From Planctomycetota bacterium (GTDB lineage: Bacteria; Planctomycetota; B15-G4), in contig JACKHP010000025.1 of assembly GCA_020638905.1 (NCBI GenBank), positions 1 to 57,723 on the forward strand: a DNA stretch of 57,723 nucleotides. Reading direction: 5' to 3'. Positions within the stretch are counted from its first letter, which is position 1. Each line of letters begins with the position of its first letter. The notes beneath the pieces are model-generated. The model was not told the DNA's origin, searched no databases, and saw only the letters and a program-made list of their open reading frames with translations. A program made the translations under genes and the position numbers. Positions 32,754 to 40,001 of the stretch are shown here, in pieces.

Positions 32754-33680
32754 ATGAATCCGCGTGTCCTGCTGATCCTGGGTGTGTCGATCCTCGTCGG
32801 TCTGGGAGTGCTGGTCTTCCTCGACCTCGAACAGCCCGCGGCGCCGGAACCCCGGCCGGCGATCACGCAGCCGTCCGGTACGGCGGGCATCCCCGGTGCG
32901 GCCGAGGCCGACACGTCGCTCTCCGACACGACGCGCGGAGAGGCGAGCGGGTCCGTGGCTGCGTCGGACGCAGGCGAGCAGGCCGCACCGGACGACGAAG
33001 AGCTGCCCGCGCCTTTCGAGAAGGGACCGGTCGGCGCCCTGAAGGGCCGGGTGCTCCTGAACTCGAACCCGCCGCCCGTCGATCCGATCGATCGCAGCTC
33101 CGACCCGTACTTCGACGACGCACCGCCGATGTACTCCGAGTCTCTGCTGCTCGGTCCCGACACGGCCATGCAGAATGCGGTGGTCTCGCTGCTCGACCCG
33201 GACGGTCCCGTGCCGCCGCTGCCCGAGCGGGTCGAGGTGCACATCGTCGACGGACGCTTCGTGCCGCGCATCGCCCTCGTGCCGGTCGGCGCCGAGCTGC
33301 GCATCGTGAACGACGACGGCACGACCTACGACATCAGGGGACACTCCGACGTCGAGGACGACCAGCCGCACAATCCTCCTCTGTCGCACGTGCTCGAAGG
33401 ACGCGGCAGCAGCCTCACGCACCACTTCACGCGCACCGAGACGGACTTCCTGCTGTCCTGCGCGCGTCACGACTGGATGGCCGGCTTCGTCATGGTGGTC
33501 GACCACCCGTGGCACGTCCTGACCGACGGCATGGGGCGCTACGAGATGCCCGACGTGCCGGCCGGACACCACACGGTGCAGGTCTGGCACGAGGTCATGG
33601 GGACGCGCGAGACCGAGGTCACGGTGCGCGAGGGCGAGACGGCCGACGCGAGCTTCACCTTCGGTCGCGGACGGCGCTGA
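32754..33680 (+). CDS. Membrane-anchored cupredoxin-like protein
   Basis: A 308-residue protein with an N-terminal membrane anchor (residues 4-23), a disordered linker to about residue 90, then a cupredoxin-like domain (residues about 95-255) that runs into a carboxypeptidase-regulatory-like strand set (DGMGRYEMPDVPAGHHTVQV). The copper-loop motif is partly present as C236, H239 and M242 in CARHDWMAG. The upstream His usual in the N-x-D-x3-H-N motif is replaced by Tyr (NDDGTTYDIRG), so type 1 copper binding is doubtful unless H197 substitutes. It is co-transcribed with the Ig-like protein 2 bp upstream and followed within 17 bp by the DUF455 gene. Confidence 0.78.
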   Translation: MNPRVLLILGVSILVGLGVLVFLDLEQPAAPEPRPAITQPSGTAGIPGAAEADTSLSDTTRGEASGSVAASDAGEQAAPDDEELPAPFEKGPVGALKGRVLLNSNPPPVDPIDRSSDPYFDDAPPMYSESLLLGPDTAMQNAVVSLLDPDGPVPPLPERVEVHIVDGRFVPRIALVPVGAELRIVNDDGTTYDIRGHSDVEDDQPHNPPLSHVLEGRGSSLTHHFTRTETDFLLSCARHDWMAGFVMVVDHPWHVLTDGMGRYEMPDVPAGHHTVQVWHEVMGTRETEVTVREGETADASFTFGRGRR

Positions 33681-33697
33681 CTCCGGGGGGCGGCACG

Positions 33698-34498
33698 GTG
33701 GAGATGCGCGACTACGCCCTGCGGTGCGTGCTCGCCACGACGCTGGCCGACAAGCTCGCGCCCCCGCCCGACGGACTCACCGACGCGTTCCCGCGGGGCG
33801 AGATCCTGCCGCGGGCACCGGGGCGTCCGCCGCAGCTCGAGGTGGCCGAGCGGCCGGTGCGGGTGCCGCCGCTGGAGGGCATGGCCGATCCGGCCCAGCG
33901 CGCGCGCATCCTGCACGCCTTCGCGAACCACGAGCTGCAGGCGGTCGAGCTGTTCGCGTGGGCGCTGCTTGCCCACGCCGACGCGCCCGAGGCCTACCGC
34001 CGCGGCCTGCTCTCCGTGCTGGCCGACGAGCAGCGGCACCTGGCGGCCTACGTCGGGCGGCTCGACGACTTCGGCGTCCCCTTCGGTTCGCTGCCCGTGA
34101 GTGGATACTTCTGGGGCAAGCTCGACGGACTCGCGACCCCTCTCGGCTTCGTGTGCTCCATGTGCCTCACGTTCGAGAACAGCAACCTCGACCACACCCT
34201 CGATCACGCCGAGGCCGCGCGCGCGGTCGGCGACGACGACACATCCGCGCTGCTGCTCGCGGTGCACGCCGACGAGCTGCGGCACGTGCGCTTCGGACTG
34301 CGCTGGCTCGACGCCTTCCGCGGGCCGGACGAGTCGCGCGTCGCGGCCTACCGACGCACGGTGCGCTGGCCGTTGCGCGCGGCGCTGGCACGGGGTCCCG
34401 TGCTGCATCGCGAGGCGCGCGAGGCCGCCGGCTTCGACGACGAGTTCACCGCGCTGCTGATGCGCGCGTCCGACCGAACGCGTCGCGACGACGACTGA
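33698..34498 (+). CDS. DUF455 ferritin-like di-iron family protein
   Basis: A 266-residue helical protein (PF04305-like). Carboxylate/His ligands of a ferritin-like di-iron site are visible: HELQAVELF, LADEQRHLAAYV, LTFENSNLDHTLDH and HADELRHVRFG, giving the E, ExxH, E, ExxH pattern. Family members are related to the tRNA hydroxylase MiaE fold, but no reaction is established for DUF455. The start is a GTG seven bases after a G-rich tract; the ATG two codons later is an alternative. Its stop overlaps the start of the next gene by one base (TGATG), implying coupled expression with the ATP-grasp protein. Confidence 0.83.
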   Translation: MEMRDYALRCVLATTLADKLAPPPDGLTDAFPRGEILPRAPGRPPQLEVAERPVRVPPLEGMADPAQRARILHAFANHELQAVELFAWALLAHADAPEAYRRGLLSVLADEQRHLAAYVGRLDDFGVPFGSLPVSGYFWGKLDGLATPLGFVCSMCLTFENSNLDHTLDHAEAARAVGDDDTSALLLAVHADELRHVRFGLRWLDAFRGPDESRVAAYRRTVRWPLRAALARGPVLHREAREAAGFDDEFTALLMRASDRTRRDDD

Positions 34499-35784
34499 TG
34501 GACGCTCCCCGCCTGCTCGTCGGCAACCTCGACGCCGAGTCCGACCTGGCCCGCGCGGCGGCGCGTGCGCGCGGCGCGACCCGCGAGCACGACGCCACGC
34601 TGGCGCTGCCCGACGCGCTGCTCGAGCGCCTGGCCGCGGTCTCCACGCTCATGCGGGCGTTGGCGCGCGACGACGATCGGCTGCTCGTGTCGCGCCCGGT
34701 GGGAGACGAGCGCGTGCTCGCGGTGGACGGCCTGCCGCGCTGCGAGCCGACGACCGACGCGAAGGACGCCGGTGCCGCGCGCACGCTCGTGCCCTGGTCG
34801 TCGGCGCCCGCCGTCGACGCGCTGCGCGCCGCACGCGTGCCGCACGACCGGCGCGCGGGCGATGCGGCGGAGTCCGACGTGGAGATCGCGTCGGACGCGA
34901 CGCTGCCGCTCTGGATGCGTCTGCGGCACGTGCCGCGCTCCGACGCGGCGGTGCAACTGCGCGTGGCGCGGCGCGCCTTCGCCCACGAGCTCGAGCGCCG
35001 CTTCGGCGGCGTCCCCGACGGTGCGCGCGCCGTGCGGACCTGGTCCGAGCTGCTCGCGCACCTGCGCGCGGGCGGGGCGTCGGCGTCACCGGCGGCGCGC
35101 TTCGTGCTCAAGCCGCCGTTCAGCGCCGCCGGGCGAGGTCACGTCCACGGTCGGGTCGGCGAAGGTCCCGACACGCCCGACGACGCGGCCTTCCGGCGAC
35201 GTGTCGAGCGCCTGCTGGCGGCCCACGGCGAGCTGCTCTTCGAGCCCTGGCTCGAACGCCTGGGCGACCTCGGTTGCGGCGGACTCGTGTTGCGCGAGCG
35301 CGTCGACGTCCTGCCGCCGCACGGCCTGCTGTCCGACGGGCGCGGACGCTTCGGTGGCATCGTCGTGGGCGCGGCCGGTGGCACGCCCGTCGACATCGGT
35401 GCGGCGCATGCCAGGGAGCTGGAAGCCTCGGCCCTGCGCGCGGGCGAGGCCCTGGCCGAGGCCGGCTTCCGCGGACCGTTCGCCATCGACGCGTTCGTGT
35501 ACCGCGGCTCCGACGGAGAACCGACGCTGCGTCCGCTCGTCGAACTCAACCCGCGGCTCACGTTCGGACTGCTGGCGCGCGCGCTGGTCGAGCGGGTGCC
35601 GCGTGCCGCGCGCGGCACGATCCTGCGCATGGGACGCTCCGACGGCGCGCTCCCGCCGGGCGCCGTGGCGCTCCTGGCACCGGGCGCGTACGACGATTCG
35701 GAGGCCTGGCTCGAGCCCCCCGGCACGCCAGTCGAGTCTGCGGTCGGGACACCCCGGGACGGGACGCGCACGGGTCCGAGTTGA
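34498..35784 (+). CDS. ATP-grasp-like protein coupled to the DUF455 gene
   Basis: A 428-residue protein. The C-terminal half has ATP-grasp features: RFVLKPPFSAAGRGHVHG (nucleotide-binding Lys and Gly-rich loop), LLFEPWLERLGDLG, and GFRGPFAIDAF with VELNPRLTFG, where Glu and Asn would bind magnesium. The N-terminal 170 residues are a less conserved pre-ATP-grasp region containing an Arg-rich helix. ATP-grasp enzymes usually ligate a carboxylate to an amine, so a peptide or amino-acid ligase is the default inference. The one-base overlap with DUF455 suggests a two-step pathway with that predicted oxygenase-like protein. Product unknown. Confidence 0.75.
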   Translation: MDAPRLLVGNLDAESDLARAAARARGATREHDATLALPDALLERLAAVSTLMRALARDDDRLLVSRPVGDERVLAVDGLPRCEPTTDAKDAGAARTLVPWSSAPAVDALRAARVPHDRRAGDAAESDVEIASDATLPLWMRLRHVPRSDAAVQLRVARRAFAHELERRFGGVPDGARAVRTWSELLAHLRAGGASASPAARFVLKPPFSAAGRGHVHGRVGEGPDTPDDAAFRRRVERLLAAHGELLFEPWLERLGDLGCGGLVLRERVDVLPPHGLLSDGRGRFGGIVVGAAGGTPVDIGAAHARELEASALRAGEALAEAGFRGPFAIDAFVYRGSDGEPTLRPLVELNPRLTFGLLARALVERVPRAARGTILRMGRSDGALPPGAVALLAPGAYDDSEAWLEPPGTPVESAVGTPRDGTRTGPS

Positions 35785-35790
35785 TACGCT
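35782..35790 (+). promoter_or_regulatory. Extended -10-like element upstream of the peroxiredoxin gene
   Basis: TG-A-TACGCT forms an extended -10 about 110 bp upstream of the ATG at 35900. It overlaps the stop codon of the ATP-grasp gene. Confidence 0.3.
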
Positions 35791-35899
35791 TCCCGGTTCC
35801 AGCACCGGCTCCGCCGGCTGCACCGCGCGAACCCCGCAGCGGGTCCGCGAGCCACGCACTCCCAGTCTCCCCAGCACTCCCATCCAGAGGATCGCGACC

Positions 35900-36499
35900 A
35901 TGACCATCCAGGTCGGACAGCCCGTCCCCGACTTCAAGATGACCACCTTCGACCCGAAGAAGGGCGACTTCGCCGAGTTCAGCCTCGAGGCCAACAAGAA
36001 GGCCGGCCGCTGGACGGTGCTCTTCTTCTATCCCGCCGACTTTACCTTCGTCTGCGCCACCGAGTTCAACGCCCTCAAGGGCGTGAACCCGCAGTTCGAG
36101 GAACTGGGCGCCACGGTCGTGACCGTGTCCACCGACACGCAGTTCACGCACCTCGCCTGGCAGCGCGAGGAGAAGCAGCTCAACGGCGTGCAGTACCTCA
36201 TGGGCGCCGATCCGACCGGTGCGGTGAGCAAGCTCTTCGGCGTGTACCTCGACGGCGCCGGGCTCGCGCTGCGCGGCACGTTCATCATCTCGCCCGACGG
36301 CAAGCTCATGGGCAGCGAGGTGAACTTCCTGAACCTCGGCCGCAACGTCGAGGAGACGCTGCGCAAGGTGCAGGCCAACGTGTACCTCAGCAAGCACGGC
36401 GACGAGGCCTGCCCGGCCTCGTGGAAGGGCGAGGGCGACAAGACGCTCAAGCCCTCGGCCAAGATGGTCGGTCGCGTCGACGAGGCCATGAACGCCTGA
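35900..36499 (+). CDS. 2-Cys peroxiredoxin (AhpC/Prx1 type)
   Basis: A 199-residue thioredoxin-fold peroxidase that reduces hydrogen peroxide and organic hydroperoxides. The peroxidatic Cys is C52 in DFTFVCATEF and the resolving Cys is C171 in GDEACPASWKGE, as in typical 2-Cys AhpC. The substrate-site context (FYPADFTFVC) and the RGTFIISPDGKL motif are intact. No AhpF reductase lies nearby, so the reductant is encoded elsewhere. Two hairpins follow the gene. Confidence 0.95.
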   Translation: MTIQVGQPVPDFKMTTFDPKKGDFAEFSLEANKKAGRWTVLFFYPADFTFVCATEFNALKGVNPQFEELGATVVTVSTDTQFTHLAWQREEKQLNGVQYLMGADPTGAVSKLFGVYLDGAGLALRGTFIISPDGKLMGSEVNFLNLGRNVEETLRKVQANVYLSKHGDEACPASWKGEGDKTLKPSAKMVGRVDEAMNA

Positions 36500-36512
36500 C
36501 GTTCCGCCGCGT

Positions 36513-36574
36513 CCCGTCGCGTCGACGGGCCGCGACGCCGCGCGCTCCCGTGGCCCTGCGTCCGGGAGCGCGCG
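36513..36574. terminator. Double hairpin downstream of the peroxiredoxin gene
   Basis: CCCGTCG/CGACGGG with a 3-nt loop at 36513-36529, then a perfect 12-bp stem, 36539-36550 with 36563-36574, and a 12-nt loop. The second is the likely terminator; a U-rich tail is lacking. Confidence 0.45.
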
Positions 36575-36596
36575 TCCATTCCCGAGGATGTCGACC

Positions 36597-37178
36597 ATGC
36601 GCTCGCTGTGCGTGTTCTGCGGAAGCAGCCCCGGGCGCGATCCCGCGTACCTGGAGGCCGCGCGCGAGATGGGCGCGCTGCTCGCCGGACGCGGCATCGG
36701 GCTCGTCTACGGAGGCGGGGGCACGGGCCTCATGGGAGCCCTGGCCGACGCCGTGCTCTCGGCCGGCGGACGCGCGACGGGCGTCATCCCGCGCGGGCTC
36801 CAGGTGCGCGAGGTGGCCCACGACGGTCTCACCGAGCTGCACGTGGTCGAGTCGATGCACGAGCGCAAGGCGCTCATGGCGCGCCTGGCCGACGGCTACG
36901 TGGCGCTGCCCGGCGGCATGGGCACGCTGGAGGAGATCGCCGAGATCCTCACCTGGGGCCAGCTCGGCATCCACCGCAAGCCTTGTGGGCTGCTCGACGT
37001 GGGCGGATACTGGACCCATCTCGTGGCGACGTTCGACCGCTTCGTCGACGAGGGCTTCCTGCGGCCGCTGTACCGCGAACTGCTCGTGACCGAGCGCCGT
37101 CCCTCGGCCCTGCTCGACGCGCTCCTCGGCTGGAACGCCCCCGACATCCCGCGCTGGATCGCCGCCGACGAGAGCTGA
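36597..37178 (+). CDS. LOG family protein (nucleoside-5'-monophosphate phosphoribohydrolase type)
   Basis: A 193-residue Rossmann-like protein of the LOG family, often mis-named lysine decarboxylase. The Gly-rich nucleotide motif (LVYGGGGTGLMGALADAVL) and the signature PGGMGTLEEIAEILTW are intact, as is the N-terminal CVFCGSS. Family members release ribose phosphate from cytokinin ribotides or other nucleotides. The start at 36597 is chosen because GAGG is well spaced and LOG proteins typically begin M(K/R)S(I/L)CV; an ATG three codons earlier is possible. A small PH-like membrane gene follows after 21 bp. Confidence 0.92.
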   Translation: MRSLCVFCGSSPGRDPAYLEAAREMGALLAGRGIGLVYGGGGTGLMGALADAVLSAGGRATGVIPRGLQVREVAHDGLTELHVVESMHERKALMARLADGYVALPGGMGTLEEIAEILTWGQLGIHRKPCGLLDVGGYWTHLVATFDRFVDEGFLRPLYRELLVTERRPSALLDALLGWNAPDIPRWIAADES

Positions 37179-37199
37179 CTCCCGAGCGGAGGAGGTCCG

Positions 37200-37673
37200 A
37201 TGGCGCAGGTGTTCTACGACCACGTCCAGCGCGGCCGGTTGCACGTGCTGCTCATGGTGGTCTCGGTGCCGGTCTTCGTGGGCGGGCTCCTGGCGCTGGA
37301 CGAGCCGCTCCTGGCCGCGACGCTGATCGCCGTGGCGGCGCTGTTCGTGCTGCTCGCGTTCAGCTTCCGCGAACTGCGCGTGCGCTCGGACGGCGAGGCG
37401 CTCGAGATCCGCTTCGGGCCGCTCTCGTGGATGGCGAAGACGGTGCCCTTCGCGAGCATGCGCGCGGTGGCACCCGACCGCACGACCCTGATCGACGGCA
37501 TCGGGGTGCACTGGATCCCCGGTCGCGGCTGGATCTGGAACGTGGCCACCGGTCCCACGGTGCGGATCGAGACCGAGGGCCAGACGCTGCGCGTCGGCAC
37601 CGACGATCCCGAAGGACTGCTGGCCTTCCTGCAGGCCCGCACCGGACTGGCCGCGGGTGACGCCGCCGGCTGA
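37200..37673 (+). CDS. Small membrane protein with PH-like C-terminus (copy 1)
   Basis: A 157-residue protein with an N-terminal YDHVQRGRLH motif, two transmembrane helices (about residues 15-55), and a compact beta domain resembling bacterial PH-like domains (LRVRSDGEALEIRFGPLSWM, IGVHWIPGRGWIWN, VRIETEGQTLRVGTDDPEGL). GGAGGT lies just before the ATG. A paralogue follows at 37838. Function unknown. Confidence 0.78.
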   Translation: MAQVFYDHVQRGRLHVLLMVVSVPVFVGGLLALDEPLLAATLIAVAALFVLLAFSFRELRVRSDGEALEIRFGPLSWMAKTVPFASMRAVAPDRTTLIDGIGVHWIPGRGWIWNVATGPTVRIETEGQTLRVGTDDPEGLLAFLQARTGLAAGDAAG

Positions 37674-37837
37674 GCGGTGTTCGGTGTCGCGCGGCGCGGC
37701 CCGCCCGGACCCGTCGCGCGCTCGCGCACGAGCGGCCGTTCCCACGGGGCGACGACGGCGCGAAAGCGCGCCCGCCCGCATCCCAACCAGCGCGCCATGC
37801 CCGGGGCGCGCCGCGCCCGATTCGCGGAGGAGCGCCG

Positions 37838-38305
37838 ATGAGCCAGGCCGGTTACGACCACGTGCAACGGGGACGCCTGCATCCGTTGCTGCACGCCGTG
37901 GCGGGCGGCACGTTGCTGGGCGGCCTGGCCTTCGGCGACCAGCCCTACGCGATGGCGGCGCTCTTCGTGGCGGCGGCGGGGCTCTCGGCGGCCGCGTTCG
38001 CGAGCCACCGCCTGCGCGTGCGCGACGACGGCGACGCGCTCGTGCTGAGCTTCGGACCGCTGCCGTTCCGCAGGAAGCGCGTGCCGTACGCCGACATCCG
38101 CTCGGTGGCGCGCGGGCGCACGACGCTGCTCGACGGCTTCGGCGTCCATTGGCTGCCGTTCCGCGGCTGGACGTGGAACATCTGGGGCTTCGACTGCGTG
38201 AAGGTCGAGACCGGCTCGGCGACGCTGCGCATCGGCACCGACGATCCCGACGGACTGGCCGCGTTCCTGCGCGCGCGCAGCGGCGCGGCGGGCGAACGGG
38301 TATAA
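37838..38305 (+). CDS. Small membrane protein with PH-like C-terminus (copy 2)
   Basis: A 155-residue tandem paralogue of the gene at 37200. It shares YDHVQRGRLH, the two-helix membrane hairpin, LRVRDDGDALVLSFGPLPF, GVHWLPFRGWTWN and LRIGTDDPDGLAAFLRAR. GGAGGAG precedes the ATG. The 164-bp spacer between copies has a GC-rich small hairpin (GCGC-GAAA-GCGC). Retention of both motif sets suggests both are functional. Confidence 0.78.
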   Translation: MSQAGYDHVQRGRLHPLLHAVAGGTLLGGLAFGDQPYAMAALFVAAAGLSAAAFASHRLRVRDDGDALVLSFGPLPFRRKRVPYADIRSVARGRTTLLDGFGVHWLPFRGWTWNIWGFDCVKVETGSATLRIGTDDPDGLAAFLRARSGAAGERV

Positions 38306-38371
38306 CGACGCTCGCGGGACGGGTCCCGCGCCGCGCGTGAGACGCGCGTCGTCCCCCGGAAGAGCCGACCG

Positions 38372-38860
38372 TTGAACGCCCACGCGCCGCACGATCCCGA
38401 CGACTTCCTGCGCGAGGCGATCGCGCTCTCGCTCGACGGCTGCCGGCGCGGGCTCGGCGGTCCGTTCGGCGCCGTGATCGTCAAGGACGGGCACGTCGTC
38501 GGACGCGGCCAGAACCGCGTCCTGGCCGACAACGACCCCACGGCGCACGCCGAGATGGTCGCCATCCGCGAGGCGGCGGCGACGCTGGGAAGCTTCTCGC
38601 TCGAGGGCTGCGTGCTCTACACGAGCTGCGAACCGTGCCCGATGTGCCTCGGCGGAGCGTACTGGTCGCGCGTCGACCGCATCGTGTTCGCCAACGGACG
38701 CGCCGATGCCGCCGCCATCGGTTTCGACGACGCGTTCTTCTACGACGAGCTCGGGCGCCCGCCCGCCGAGCGCTCGGTCCCGATGGAGCAGCGCCTGCGC
38801 GACGAGGCCCTCGTGGCGTTCGCCGCCTGGGACGGCAAGCCCGACAAGACGTCCTACTGA
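38372..38860 (+). CDS. Guanine deaminase-like cytidine/deoxycytidylate deaminase family protein
   Basis: A 162-residue zinc hydrolase. The zinc/catalytic motifs are complete: HAEMVAIREA (H59, catalytic E61) and CEPCPMC (C89, C92). The C-terminal AAAIGFDDAFFYDEL matches the bacterial GuaD type (guanine to xanthine plus ammonia) rather than TadA, which lacks this tail; the NRVLADNDPTAHAE block agrees. It starts with TTG preceded by GGAAGAG. Downstream the NTF2-like lipoprotein gene starts after 20 bp. Confidence 0.88.
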   Translation: MNAHAPHDPDDFLREAIALSLDGCRRGLGGPFGAVIVKDGHVVGRGQNRVLADNDPTAHAEMVAIREAAATLGSFSLEGCVLYTSCEPCPMCLGGAYWSRVDRIVFANGRADAAAIGFDDAFFYDELGRPPAERSVPMEQRLRDEALVAFAAWDGKPDKTSY

Positions 38861-38880
38861 GGGCGCGCGAGGAGGCCCCG

Positions 38881-39585
38881 ATGACGGTGCGGCGAGTGGC
38901 GTCCGGGGGGGACGGCGCGCGCGACCCGTGCGCCGTGCGCGTCACGCATCGCGCGGCGCGTCCGTGGATCGGCGCGGGACTCTCGCTCGCGGGCATGGCG
39001 CGCGCGGCGTGCGTCGCGCTGCTCGCGGGTGTGGTCGTGGGCTGCGCGGCCGAGCCGCCCGTCCCCGCGGGGGGCGAGGCGCTCGGCGTGCAGGCGGTGC
39101 GGCTGGCCGACGTGGTCGACGGATCCCCCGAGGCCGACGTGGTGGCCGAGATCCGCTCGCTCTACGCCGACCTCTCGACCCGCGACTGGGATGCCTTCGC
39201 CGAGCACTTCTGGGAGGGCGCCACGCTGACCGCCGTCTGGCAACCGCACGTCGAGGATGCGCCGCGCGTGGTCGTGACGACGGTGCCCGACTTCGTGCGC
39301 CAGGCGCCCGACGGTCCCGGGAGCCGTGAGATCTTCGAGGAGCGCATGCTCGACGCCGACCTGCGCGTGGATCGCGACCATGCGCACGTCTGGTCGCGCT
39401 TCTTCACGCGCTTCGGCGACCCGGGGCGCGTCATGGAGTGGACCGGCGTGGACGCCTTCACGCTCGTGCGGCACGACGGCCGCTGGCGCGTGGTGGGCGT
39501 CTGCTACGTGGCCGATCGCGAGGGGGGAACGCAGTCCGCGCTGGACGTCGCGGGAGCCGCGTCTCCCTCGACGTCGTCCCCGTGA
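38881..39585 (+). CDS. Lipoprotein with NTF2/SnoaL-like domain
   Basis: A 234-residue protein. The start at 38881 has an excellent GAGGAGG; an internal ATG at 38995 would give a conventional lipoprotein signal (MARAACVALLAGVVVGC). Either way a lipobox-like VVGC is present. The mature part is an NTF2-like cone fold: VVAEIRSLYADLSTRDWDAF, AEHFWEGATLTAVW, then VWSRFFTRFGDPGRV, FTLVRHDGRWRVVGVCYV. Such domains bind small ligands or act as immunity or accessory modules; role unknown. Confidence 0.78.
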   Translation: MTVRRVASGGDGARDPCAVRVTHRAARPWIGAGLSLAGMARAACVALLAGVVVGCAAEPPVPAGGEALGVQAVRLADVVDGSPEADVVAEIRSLYADLSTRDWDAFAEHFWEGATLTAVWQPHVEDAPRVVVTTVPDFVRQAPDGPGSREIFEERMLDADLRVDRDHAHVWSRFFTRFGDPGRVMEWTGVDAFTLVRHDGRWRVVGVCYVADREGGTQSALDVAGAASPSTSSP

Positions 39586-39643
39586 AGACGGCGTCCGTCC
39601 GGCGGTCGACGCGATCGAGCGCCTGCAGCGTCGTCGCAGCCGC

Positions 39644-39943
39644 TCAACGGCCCTTCGGATTGCCGAGGCGCGCGTAGCGTCCGAAGACGTCCATGAGTTC
39701 GGCGATCATGCGCTCGTGCTGCGCCTGGTCGCCGCTCTCGAAGGCTTCGCGCACGCAGGTCGCGATGTGCTGCGAGAGGATCGTGCGCCCGACCTGTCCG
39801 AGGGCGCCCTGGACGGCGGCGATCTGGGTCAGCACGTCGATGCAGTAGGCGTCCGCGTCGAGCATGCGCTGCAGCCCGCCCACCTGGCCCTGGATCTTGC
39901 GGAGACGCGTGATGACGGCGGCCTTCTCGTGGTCGTTTCGCAT
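39644..39943 (-). CDS. csoR: CsoR-type copper-sensing transcriptional repressor
   Basis: A 99-residue four-helix DNA-binding protein (DUF156). The copper ligands of CsoR are conserved: C34 in DADAYCIDVL, H59 in SQHI and C63 in ATCV. The N-terminal RLRKIQGQVGGLQRML is the family signature. The ATG at 39941-39943 is chosen because the family normally begins close to this RLxxIxGQ helix; no Shine-Dalgarno is present and the -10 ends six bases upstream, implying a leaderless transcript. It is divergent from copA and presumably represses both genes from the shared operator until Cu(I) binds. Confidence 0.93.
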   Translation of the reverse strand: MRNDHEKAAVITRLRKIQGQVGGLQRMLDADAYCIDVLTQIAAVQGALGQVGRTILSQHIATCVREAFESGDQAQHERMIAELMDVFGRYARLGNPKGR

Positions 39944-39948
39944 GCCGT

Positions 39949-39977
39949 TTGTGTACCATGGGGGGGTATGGTATACA
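39949..39977 (+). promoter_or_regulatory. copA promoter with embedded CsoR operator
   Basis: -35 TTGTGT (39949-39954), 17-bp spacer, -10 TATACA (39972-39977). The operator at 39953-39976 is TACCAT, a G-tract spacer (39960-39967), then ATGGTA; G/C-tract palindromes of this kind are characteristic of CsoR sites. CsoR binding would cover both promoter elements. Confidence 0.72.
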
Positions 39978-39978
39978 A
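39950..39978 (-). promoter_or_regulatory. csoR promoter, mirror image of the copA promoter
   Basis: On the minus strand TTGTAT (39978-39973), 17-bp spacer, TACACA (39955-39950). It occupies almost exactly the same base pairs as the copA promoter. The predicted start of transcription falls at about the csoR ATG. Confidence 0.6.
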
Positions 39979-40001
39979 GGCGGGCGATGGAGGAACCCGC
40001 C

